From Gracilaria caudata (taxonomy: Eukaryota > Rhodophyta > Florideophyceae > Gracilariales > Gracilariaceae): a stretch of 11,613 nt of DNA. The position numbers were made by a program, and so were the translations under genes. Shown one piece after another: positions 5,331 to 11,613 of this stretch (positions are counted from its first letter, which is position 1; every line of letters begins with the position of its first letter). A model generated the notes under the pieces. That model did not search any database and was not told where the DNA came from. It saw nothing but the letters and a program-made list of their open reading frames with translations. The stretch lies in assembly GCA_030374735.1 (NCBI GenBank), contig JASCIV010000823.1:1-11613 (forward strand), in the 5' to 3' direction.

Positions 5331-7163
5331 ATGGCGAAATCGACCTTTGTGTCTCCGATATTGACCAACAACTCGACTTCCTCGTTATGGACGAAACCTC
5401 CCGCGGTAAACGAGCGCCGCACGCGCGTGTTTGCCACCCGACGTCAAGTGCGACCGTTGCAAATGATTCTTATCAACAAGACACAAACCGCACCAAGTGA
5501 AATTAAGGTTCCTAAGCGAGCTCCGACAAAGCATGATATGGCGACTGGTAGGGACCCAGATCGTGTCAAGATCTTCGACACCACGCTTCGTGATGGAGAG
5601 CAGAGTCCTGGAGCCACTCTCACTGCAGATGAGAAGAAGATTATTGCCAGACAGCTCGCTAAACTTGGAGTTGACATCATAGAGGCTGGATTCCCCATTG
5701 CGTCTGACGGCGATTTCGAGGCTGTGAAAGCTATTGCTCTGGAGATCGGAAATAACGAAAACCCACCCATTATCTGCGGCCTTGCTCGAGCAATGGAGAA
5801 GGATATATCCAGATGCTATGAGGCCATTAGGTATGCTGCCTTTCCCAGGATTCACACATTTATCGCCACATCGGATGTCCACATGGCACACAAGCTGAAG
5901 AAGACTAGAGAGGAAGTTCTTGAAATCACAACCAAGATGGTAACCTACGCTAGAAGTCTTTGCGAAGATGTTGAGTTCTCAGCAGAGGATGCTATTCGAA
6001 CTGATCCTGACTTCCTTTGCGAAGTATTCTCGCGCGCTATCGAGGCAGGTGCCACGACCATCAACGTGCCTGATACAGTAGGTTATACCACTCCGGCGGA
6101 ATTCGGATCCCTGATAAACTACTTGCGCCAAAACGTACGCGGAATAGACGAAGTAACCATTTCAGTACATGGGCACGATGATCTTGGAATGGCAGTAGCC
6201 AACTTTCTGAGTGCCGTAGAGAACGGTGCTAGACAGATGGAAGTCACAATTAATGGCATCGGAGAACGCGCTGGAAATGCTTCTCTGGAGGAAGTTGTAA
6301 TGGCTCTTCATGTACGCCGTCGCTATTACAATTCTCGTCTTGGAAGACCAGAAGAAAGTGAAGTGCCGATTACAAACATTGAACACTCTGAAATCTATAA
6401 TACATCACGAATGGTCTCCAATCTCACTGGACTAGTGGTACAACCGAATAAGGCGATCGTTGGAGCAAATGCGTTTGCTCATGAAAGTGGCATTCATCAA
6501 GATGGTGTGCTGAAACATAGACAAACTTACGAGATCATGGATGCCCGTTCGATTGGCCTGTCTGAAAACCTAATTGTTCTCGGGAAGCATTCGGGACGTC
6601 ACGCATTCAGAGCACGCTTACAGCATTTGGGCTACGAAGTAAATCAGGAAGAACTGGAGCGGGCCTTCCGAAGATTCAAGGACCTAGCTGACAAAAAGAA
6701 GGTTGTGTCTGAGTTGGACATTGAGTCCCTAGTCAACGATGAAGTGCGCTATGTTCCGGAGGCAGTCAAACTTCGTCGCATTCAAGTACAGTGTGGTGAC
6801 CACTGCGTCCCAACTGCCACAGTGACATTACAGTTTACTGAAACCGAAGATGAATTCACCATGTCTTCAATTGGAACGGGTCCTGTAGACGCTGCATTTA
6901 ATGCTATCAATATGGTGGTTCACGGCAAAGTTGACGTAAACCTTCACGAATTCAAAGTCAATTCCGTCACAGAAGGAATAGACGCTCTGGGAGAAGTGGC
7001 CGTGAAGGTAACCGATGGCTCCAACGGACGACAATACACTGGGTTCTCCGCTAATACAGATGTTGTCGTCGCTTCTGCTCAGGCCTACGTTAACGCCATT
7101 AATCGTTGTCAGCTTTGCCGGGAAACACCGGAACCAATTCACCCGCAATTCGGAGCTGTATAA
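5331..7163 (+). CDS. IPMS: 2-isopropylmalate synthase, plastid-targeted
   Basis: The enzyme (EC 2.3.3.13) condenses 2-oxoisovalerate with acetyl-CoA, the committed step of leucine synthesis, which algae and plants run in the plastid. Starting at the first in-frame ATG, the protein has 610 residues. Residues 1 to about 70 form a Ser/Thr- and Arg-containing leader with an early Phe (MAKSTFVSP), as in plastid transit peptides of red algae and glaucophytes. The catalytic TIM barrel follows: DTTLRDGEQSPG (residues 83-94; Asp and Arg of the active site), INVPDTVGY (244-252), the metal-binding HGHDD (280-284), NGIGERAGNASLEE (308-321) and the HESGIHQDG segment (384-392). The C-terminal third (about 470-600) matches the LeuA allosteric domain that senses leucine, so feedback control is likely. 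That domain and the full motif set argue against homocitrate or citramalate synthases. The frame is intact and intronless. Confidence 0.94.
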   Translation: MAKSTFVSPILTNNSTSSLWTKPPAVNERRTRVFATRRQVRPLQMILINKTQTAPSEIKVPKRAPTKHDMATGRDPDRVKIFDTTLRDGEQSPGATLTADEKKIIARQLAKLGVDIIEAGFPIASDGDFEAVKAIALEIGNNENPPIICGLARAMEKDISRCYEAIRYAAFPRIHTFIATSDVHMAHKLKKTREEVLEITTKMVTYARSLCEDVEFSAEDAIRTDPDFLCEVFSRAIEAGATTINVPDTVGYTTPAEFGSLINYLRQNVRGIDEVTISVHGHDDLGMAVANFLSAVENGARQMEVTINGIGERAGNASLEEVVMALHVRRRYYNSRLGRPEESEVPITNIEHSEIYNTSRMVSNLTGLVVQPNKAIVGANAFAHESGIHQDGVLKHRQTYEIMDARSIGLSENLIVLGKHSGRHAFRARLQHLGYEVNQEELERAFRRFKDLADKKKVVSELDIESLVNDEVRYVPEAVKLRRIQVQCGDHCVPTATVTLQFTETEDEFTMSSIGTGPVDAAFNAINMVVHGKVDVNLHEFKVNSVTEGIDALGEVAVKVTDGSNGRQYTGFSANTDVVVASAQAYVNAINRCQLCRETPEPIHPQFGAV

Positions 7164-7277
7164 TGTGTGGTTCGAACATATGAATATCCTCTCTTGTGAT
7201 AGGAAACACCTGGATGCATTCGTTACAAACTGCTGTGAACTGGCAATTTCCGAATGTGACAGAAATGTTCAACAACG

Positions 7278-7328
7278 GAGAGAGAGAGAGAGAGAGATGA
7301 AGTATGTGCCATTGAAGTATGTGCCATC
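7278..7328. repeat. (GA)10 microsatellite followed by a 15-bp tandem duplication
   Basis: Ten GA units (7278-7297) are followed, after one T, by GAAGTATGTGCCATT (7299-7313), repeated with one difference at 7314-7328. They lie in the 267-bp gap between the convergent ends of IPMS and the minus-strand CCB-like gene. This looks like replication slippage in 3' non-coding DNA. No other element was seen in the gap. Confidence 0.75.
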
Positions 7329-7430
7329 GCAGCGGTTACTCTATCCCTGCGTTCGATATAGTTTTTTGTTACACATAAACGCGTCAAATCTGTTGATAAC
7401 GAACATTAGTAGAGTACTAAATGGCATCCG

Positions 7431-8243
7431 TCATGAGAAGTACTGCATAGCAAAGACTCCAAGCCATCGGCGATCGTCCATGGAGAGTCCATTCTTTCCC
7501 GCTTTTGCAAAAGCCACAACATCCTCCTCTGTGGGTACGAGATAGACGCTCCAGATACCTTCTCCCAAGAATGGGAATGTGACCTCTGAAGGCAGAACAG
7601 AAGTATCACTTATATAAATCGAACGGGATTCCTTCGAAACTCTTTCCACCGCCTCTCCGGGGTGAGCTCTAGGTGTGATGTTGTCGGTGAATGAGTGCAG
7701 AACTTGTTTCTGAAAGTGAGCTATGTGCGTTACTGGAGTCAAATCAGTACATACTGTCATTGCCCACGAAGCGGTAGCAGATGTAGAAAACGCTTCGTCG
7801 CTGTTAAGAGAAACCTCTTTCGTAGATTCCGAATCAACGCTTATCGCTGAAGACGACCATGTTTCAAGTTCACCATCCTCCGAGCGAACGCTGTCGTACA
7901 CCGCGGTTGCAAGAATAGTAAGCACTGCAATAGTCGCAAGACGCTCTGAGTTTGTTAGACTCGATGCAGTTACATTGGATACAAGGTGATTAAGTGTGAG
8001 CAAAGATCCCGCGACTGAGGCGACAAAGAAACGCAGACGGGGACCTCGTAATCCTGGCACATAAAAACCGCCGCCTTTCTCAATGGCCTTTGATGGATTC
8101 CGGTAGAAAACTGGCTTGGTCTTCGGCGGTTGAGCCTGTGCTCGAGGAGCGCGGCTCAGGGGAAGAAGAGCGGGGCGGGCTCGATAGGACCTCAAAGGTA
8201 GTGCTGAGCAAAAGGCAGGGAGAGGAGATAGGATTGGTCGCAT
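7431..8243 (-). CDS. Probable CCB2/CCB4-type cytochrome b6 haem attachment factor
   Basis: CCB2 and CCB4 are plastid membrane proteins that help attach haem c(i) covalently to cytochrome b6 on the stromal side. From the ATG at 8243-8241 the protein has 270 residues. The first 40 are Leu-, Ser-, Arg- and Pro-rich with no acidic residue, like a transit peptide. Next comes FYRNPSKAIEKGGGFYVPGL and then RGPRLR (about 46-71). Two hydrophobic helices follow at about 71-88 and 102-117, separated by a short loop. A Ser/Glu-rich stretch and a soluble C-terminal domain come after, ending in the MDDRRWLGVFA segment (255-265), which resembles the family's C-terminal D-R-W motif. The assignment is from remembered family architecture, so moderate. 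The frame is open upstream to 8780 with other ATGs, so a longer N-terminus is possible. It is convergent with IPMS. Confidence 0.5.
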   Translation of the reverse strand: MRPILSPLPAFCSALPLRSYRARPALLPLSRAPRAQAQPPKTKPVFYRNPSKAIEKGGGFYVPGLRGPRLRFFVASVAGSLLTLNHLVSNVTASSLTNSERLATIAVLTILATAVYDSVRSEDGELETWSSSAISVDSESTKEVSLNSDEAFSTSATASWAMTVCTDLTPVTHIAHFQKQVLHSFTDNITPRAHPGEAVERVSKESRSIYISDTSVLPSEVTFPFLGEGIWSVYLVPTEEDVVAFAKAGKNGLSMDDRRWLGVFAMQYFS

Positions 8244-8839
8244 TGTGCGGGTTGCGAGCTGTTCGGTGGTCGGCCACTTTGAACGGTTGAGCTTGAGCTC
8301 GAAGTACGAAGGTATAAGACAAAAACGGCGGATACATGCCAATGCAGCAGATGCAGAATTTGATGAAATGAATATTTTTGTCGATGGAGCTACGAAGTGA
8401 ACGCTGAAGCTGTGTGGAAGACTCAAAAGTGTAGGGCTACTACATTCGCAGATTTTGTCGTACGCAAGAGATCTGGTGCGGAGTCTTCTTGTCATTCGCG
8501 CTACTGTCGAAATTTGAGATGGACGCCGTCTCATGGTTCTTTGACATTGTTCATTTGCAAAACGTTCTGAAGAGGACGTTGTCAGTGGAGTTTCTTCTTC
8601 CTTACAAGAGAAAGCTATTCGGAACAGAAGCGTACGAACTTGTAGACTGTTTACTTGCACACAAACCGCACGGTTAGCCGACGCCAAGAAGCAGTCTCTG
8701 AGACCATGCAGCATCAATCGCGAAAAACAAACGCTAAATCGACGCTCGATAGTTACAAGCGGCAAGCAAGCAATCGACAAGCCACAACACGAATCAAATC
8801 TTAAGCAAGGAGTTAAAAGCAGGAAAAAGCGACTCAGAC
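8244..8839. other. Gap between P1 and the CCB-like gene, no gene seen
   Basis: These 596 bp should carry the 3' end of the P1 transcript and the promoter of the CCB-like gene, both on the minus strand. The CCB-like reading frame stays open through most of the gap, but with Ser/Arg-rich, unconserved-looking sequence. Plus-strand frames at 8090-8290 and 8489-8677 have no domain features and look like shadows. No tRNA or repeat was found. Confidence 0.4.
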
Positions 8840-9236
8840 TTAGTCGAAAAGGTCGAACTCCATCTCCTCTTCTTCCTCCTCCTCTGACTCTTCCTTCTCC
8901 TCTTCCTTTGCTTCTTCGGCGGCGCCATCAGCGCCAGCGCCACCTGCAGCAGGTGCGGCCACAGGTGCGGCTCCGATGGTGCTTATCAAGTCGTCCATGT
9001 TGACATTTTCCACAAGACGAGCAAACATAGCGGGCCAGTATGGCTCAACGGTAATGCCAGCAGCCTCGGTAAGCGCTTTGATCTTCTCCTCCTTAATGTA
9101 CAAACCCGTTAGTTCGTCTCGCATGCGCATTCTTGAAACAAACGGTTTGTTCATGAGCACTTACTGTTACTGGGATTCCGTCGTCGTGAAGAATAAGAGC
9201 AGCGTACACGCAAGCCATCTCGTTTGCTTCGGCCAT
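8840..9236 (-). CDS. RPLP1: Acidic ribosomal protein P1 (large-subunit stalk), two exons
   Basis: P1 pairs with P2 on P0 to form the flexible stalk of the 60S subunit that recruits and activates translation factors. Exon 1 (9236-9165) encodes MAEANEMACVYAALILHDDG and then IPVT. A 73-bp intron follows, and exon 2 (9091-8840) starts at EEKIKALTEAAG. The 107-residue product matches the family's usual length. Residues 1-64 are the helical dimerisation domain with the P1 hallmarks ACVYAALIL and VEPYWPAMFA. The Ala/Gly hinge is at about 70-83, and the acidic tail runs to the end. The tail closes in MEFDLFD, where most eukaryotes have MGFGLFD, so the factor-binding core F-x-LFD is kept but two glycines are replaced by acidic residues. 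Its promoter region is shared head-to-head with the F-box gene at 9647. Confidence 0.93.
9092..9164 (-). other. Spliceosomal intron of the P1 gene (73 bp, phase 0)
   Basis: The donor is ACA|GTAAGT, with the first intron base at 9164. The acceptor is TTAAG|GAG, ending at 9092. A branch-point-like ACTAAC puts its adenine at 9109, 17 bases before the acceptor. Removing it joins ...IPVT to EEKI..., exactly the family's conserved join. This shows GT-AG splicing and gives the expected intron size for this genome. Confidence 0.92.
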
Positions 9237-9646
9237 ATTTCTTGTTTAAGGTGCGAACGACTCAAACGCGCACAATGATCCCGGCGGTTAACGAAATATG
9301 AAGTTCGCGATGAAGGGCTAGAACGTCGGCGGCGATGTGAGGGGTGACGCCGACGGCAAACGCTTGCTTGACTACGACGGTGGATCCATCGCTTACAGAA
9401 GCGCTTTACACATTACATCGGCGCACAGAGCTGATCTGCTTTGCCTCACATCGGTATTGCCGAAAATTCCGAATTTCGGTTCTGACGTGCAATGTCGATG
9501 TGCGCCGTGACTCACGGCCCATGACCAGCTTTCCTCTCTCGTGCGAGTGATATCAACGGACGTGGTCTTGGACTTCATGGACTTCTTCATAGGCTTCTCG
9601 CGTCTTCTCCGTCGCGCTGCTCCGCCGTTTACGCGGCGTCTTTCTC
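9237..9646. promoter_or_regulatory. Shared upstream region of the P1 and F-box genes
   Basis: Two start codons point away from each other across 410 bp, so both promoters must lie here or overlap. No TATA box was seen. The 60 bases before the F-box ATG are rich in C and T and contain a GCCG/CGGC hairpin at about 9623-9636. No intact gene was found inside; the open frames in the gap lack any protein-like features. Confidence 0.5.
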
Positions 9647-11044
9647 ATGGGACGCAACAACCGCAGCACCGTGAATCGTCTGCCCAAGGAGGAGCGCAGC
9701 CATCCGCAGTCCAAGGTGCGTCTTGTGCGCAGCGCAAACGAGCCATTGCATCCCTCCATCGTCACACCGCCCGCCACGAGGCGCCATGAATCGAGCGTTC
9801 AGGTGGTCAACCCGGCCACCTACTCTGTCCGTTCGAGAGCTGTTTTAGATGACCACTCGCTTCACCTCGTGCTCAAGTACGCGGGGCTGAAGAGTGTGCT
9901 CACTGCCATGAACGTTTGCAAGCAGTGGCGTGAAGTGGCATGTCAAATTCTGCATGCTACCAACACGCTAGATTTGTCTGCTTTATACCGCTCTGGAAAG
10001 GCGCGTGACACGCCGCCTACGGAGAGTCAAGTGCACGCCTTGCTTTCGAAGTTTCCCCACTTGAACGCGTTGCAACTGAAGAACTGGCCGTACATGGATA
10101 CGCATCCTCAAATACTGCGAACTTGTACAGAGGCTCGGTTGTCTCCTTTGCAAATTTTGCATTTGGAGGCTATTGTTATAGATGCTGACGTGATGCTACT
10201 TGCTATGGCCACGCTGCAACACCTTGAAGAGATTCATCTAGCGCGCTCGAGCAGCATTAATGATGAATTGCTGAGCAAGATGGCTTTGCAAACCAAGGAA
10301 ACCGACCGCATGTTTTCAAAGCTGGTTGTGTCTCGGGCATCTCGAGTGTTGGGAAACGGCGTGTCCGCACTCATAGCGCATCGCTTTGCCAAAGTAATGA
10401 AATTTACACATTGCAGTGCGCTACGCTCGATCGAAAACCCCCAACAAGAGGGTGCAGGCCTACAAGATTTGATACTCTCGTCAAACGTTCGCTTATCACA
10501 CGCCGACTTGCAAAACGTTGATGTTCATAACCTCAATCTTTCTCAATGTACTTCACTCAGTAACTTGTGCATCGACGTTGTAACTCTTCAAAATCTTAAC
10601 TTATCTGGATGCAAGGTGTTGTACGGCTTCAGAATAGGAGCAAGAACGACAAACTTTTCAACCTTGAGAACGATTAATGTGTATGGAGCACGTCGATTGC
10701 ATGCGAATGTGTTACGTTTATTATATGCATCACAAGCAGGGTGTTACGCGAATCTGACAAAACTGGATTTGAATGGATGCAGCATTGACGATTTGGTCCT
10801 TGAAAAGTATGAACACTTACAATATGTGGATTGCTCAGGTTGTCGTTCCTTATCTCGTGTGATCATTCGAGACTGCTGGAATCTTGAACGCGTATGTATC
10901 AACGGGAAGAAACTACCATTAACACACGTTGAGATGACCTTGCCCGCATCATGTATCGTGGAAGGGATGCGGAAAGAGTGGAATTGGATGTGTTGCGCAT
11001 CGCACAAAAGTGTGTTTTACACGACGGAGGAGCTCACGAGCTGA
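9647..11044 (+). CDS. F-box protein with leucine-rich repeats
   Basis: Proteins of this kind are substrate receptors of SCF ubiquitin ligases: the F-box binds Skp1 and the repeats hold the target. The 465-residue frame is uninterrupted. Residues 1-60 are basic and probably disordered. An F-box-like segment at about 65-100 reads LDDHSLHLVLKYAGLKSVL with a closing CKQWREVA, the usual Leu-x-x-CKxWR pattern. From about 105 to 435 there are irregular leucine-rich repeats (LNALQLKNWPYM, LQILHLEA, LEEIHLAR, VHNLNLSQCTSL, LQNLNLSGCKVL, LTKLDLNGCSI, LQYVDCSGCRSL). They resemble the cysteine-containing repeats of FBXL/AMN1-type proteins. There is no membrane segment or signal peptide. The target is unknown. 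Codon use is less G/C-rich towards the 3' half, without any break. Confidence 0.8.
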   Translation: MGRNNRSTVNRLPKEERSHPQSKVRLVRSANEPLHPSIVTPPATRRHESSVQVVNPATYSVRSRAVLDDHSLHLVLKYAGLKSVLTAMNVCKQWREVACQILHATNTLDLSALYRSGKARDTPPTESQVHALLSKFPHLNALQLKNWPYMDTHPQILRTCTEARLSPLQILHLEAIVIDADVMLLAMATLQHLEEIHLARSSSINDELLSKMALQTKETDRMFSKLVVSRASRVLGNGVSALIAHRFAKVMKFTHCSALRSIENPQQEGAGLQDLILSSNVRLSHADLQNVDVHNLNLSQCTSLSNLCIDVVTLQNLNLSGCKVLYGFRIGARTTNFSTLRTINVYGARRLHANVLRLLYASQAGCYANLTKLDLNGCSIDDLVLEKYEHLQYVDCSGCRSLSRVIIRDCWNLERVCINGKKLPLTHVEMTLPASCIVEGMRKEWNWMCCASHKSVFYTTEELTS

Positions 11045-11117
11045 GCAGCTTCCTCATTCTAATGAGTGGCGCAGCAAGAACAACGAGATAGGGTCCAAGT
11101 ATTCTGGTCATGTCTGA

Positions 11118-11282
11118 ATTTTCAGTGAGAACAAATACGGCGATGATTACTCGGGCGGAACGTCAGGGTTTCCCATGATGGTTCCTGGTGCCGCCTTGTA
11201 CATTTCTAAGCCCTTATACTACGAGAAATCTCTTCGAGAGTGCAAATACGGACACCAGGACAACTGCGTAAGCGCGAGATAG
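11118..11282 (+). CDS. Candidate internal exon or short gene, unrecognised
   Basis: A protein-like frame opens after a TGA at 11115-11117. An acceptor-like TTTTCAG ends at 11125, just before the codons for ENKYGDDYSGGTSGFPMMVP. The first ATG is at 11175, giving only 35 residues before the TAG at 11280. The segment contains ALYISKPLYYEKSLRECKYG and then HQDNC, with two cysteines eight residues apart. A good donor, TGC|GTAAGC, sits at 11267/11268, so the stop may be intronic. It follows the F-box stop by only about 75 bp. It may therefore be an exon of a separate gene, with exon 1 unclear, or a small independent peptide. Confidence 0.35.
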   Translation: MFSENKYGDDYSGGTSGFPMMVPGAALYISKPLYYEKSLRECKYGHQDNCVSAR

Positions 11283-11297
11283 GTTTGTAAATATATT

Positions 11298-11613
11298 ATG
11301 GACAGCCCGTTTTTTCCCGAGCATTTGAAAGTCCAAGAACACATTCGTCGTGCCGTGGCGAATGTTCGCTCACTTCAGCTGACGCGTCGTGGGAGGAAAC
11401 CGTGGACGCGTTCCCACTCGCGTGGTCTCCGCTCCCTACATGGTTGCGAGGTCTTGCGAATGGGGATCAAGCTCGAGATGAAGTCTACACGTATAGGTGA
11501 GAGAGAGAGACGTTTGTTTATTTTGAGCTAACACTGTTCAACATCAAACCTGCACCAAAATTTCAAATGTGTCCTTTCATAGTTTACACTGGGAAGCACG
11601 ATTTCAGAAAAAA
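11298..11613 (+). CDS. 5' part of a spliced gene cut by the right edge, unrecognised
   Basis: An ATG at 11298 opens MDSPFFPEHLKVQEHIRRAV and onward to a donor-like TATAG|GTGAGA (intron from 11497). The proposed intron is 86 bp, with CTAAC at 11528-11532 and an acceptor CTTTCATAG ending at 11582. Splicing gives ...STRI-VYTGKHDFRK before the window ends. A second register over the same DNA, open 11291-11496 and stopped only inside the proposed intron, also looks protein-like (ASWEETVDAFPLAWSPLPTW). The real reading frame is therefore undecided. It may continue the segment at 11118-11267. No family was recognised. Confidence 0.35.

Noticed and set aside
4985..5500. 171-codon plus-strand frame overlapping the start of IPMS
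   Set aside because: It begins at a TTG, overlaps the transit peptide and conserved N-terminus in another register, and has no recognisable features.
5385..5891. Minus-strand frames inside IPMS
   Set aside because: They are shadows of a strongly conserved coding region.
7015..7545. 176-codon plus-strand frame spanning the end of IPMS and the CCB-like gene
   Set aside because: It crosses two genes in the wrong register and includes a microsatellite.
8489..8677. Plus-strand 62-codon frame in the P1/CCB gap
   Set aside because: It lies opposite the upstream open frame of the CCB-like gene, with no domain and no start context.
1..11613. CRISPR array, tRNA genes or bacterial-style operons
   Set aside because: No regularly spaced repeats, cloverleaf sequences or ribosome binding sites were seen, and the spliced P1 gene shows that the DNA is eukaryotic.

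Overview
The window is nuclear DNA from a photosynthetic eukaryote. The evidence is a spliced ribosomal stalk protein gene with a short GT-AG intron, single-gene units on both strands, a 2-isopropylmalate synthase with a plastid-type leader, and a probable cytochrome b6f assembly factor. Compact genes, short introns and a plastid leader with an early phenylalanine would fit a red alga or a similar primary-plastid alga. That placement is inference; no ribosomal RNA marker is present.

Left part (1-1790, minus strand): the 5' part of an LTR-type retrotransposon running off the left edge. Gag carries two CCHC zinc knuckles. It is followed, in the -1 frame, by an open frame with a retropepsin DSGA motif. 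The gag/pol junction has an in-frame CCCAAAC slippery heptamer, a bulged hairpin and a TGATG stop-start overlap. A near-perfect 16-bp inverted repeat lies in the leader. No long terminal repeat can be delimited, because its partner would be outside the window.

Middle-left (1790-4140): no intact gene. An A/T-rich stretch holds a frameshifted, charged, coiled-coil-like reading frame (2364-2886, minus). It gives way to a block of about 900 bp (about 3190-4090) that is packed with perfect or wobble-containing hairpins, including two GNRA-type tetraloops and a three-way-junction arrangement. I cannot assign it to a known RNA family, and it is the main unexplained signal of the window.

Centre (4140-7430): two small orphan reading frames, an 18-bp palindrome, then the intact IPMS gene (5331-7163, plus), which encodes the committed step of leucine synthesis.

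Right part (7431-11613): a probable CCB2/CCB4-type protein (minus, convergent with IPMS), the acidic ribosomal protein P1 (minus, two exons), then, divergently, an intact F-box/leucine-rich-repeat protein (plus). The right edge holds what looks like the start of one or two further spliced genes whose exon structure is ambiguous. The genes share no pathway apart from the two probable plastid functions. Several apparent long reading frames begin at TTG or GTG, so the starts given here are the first credible ATG.
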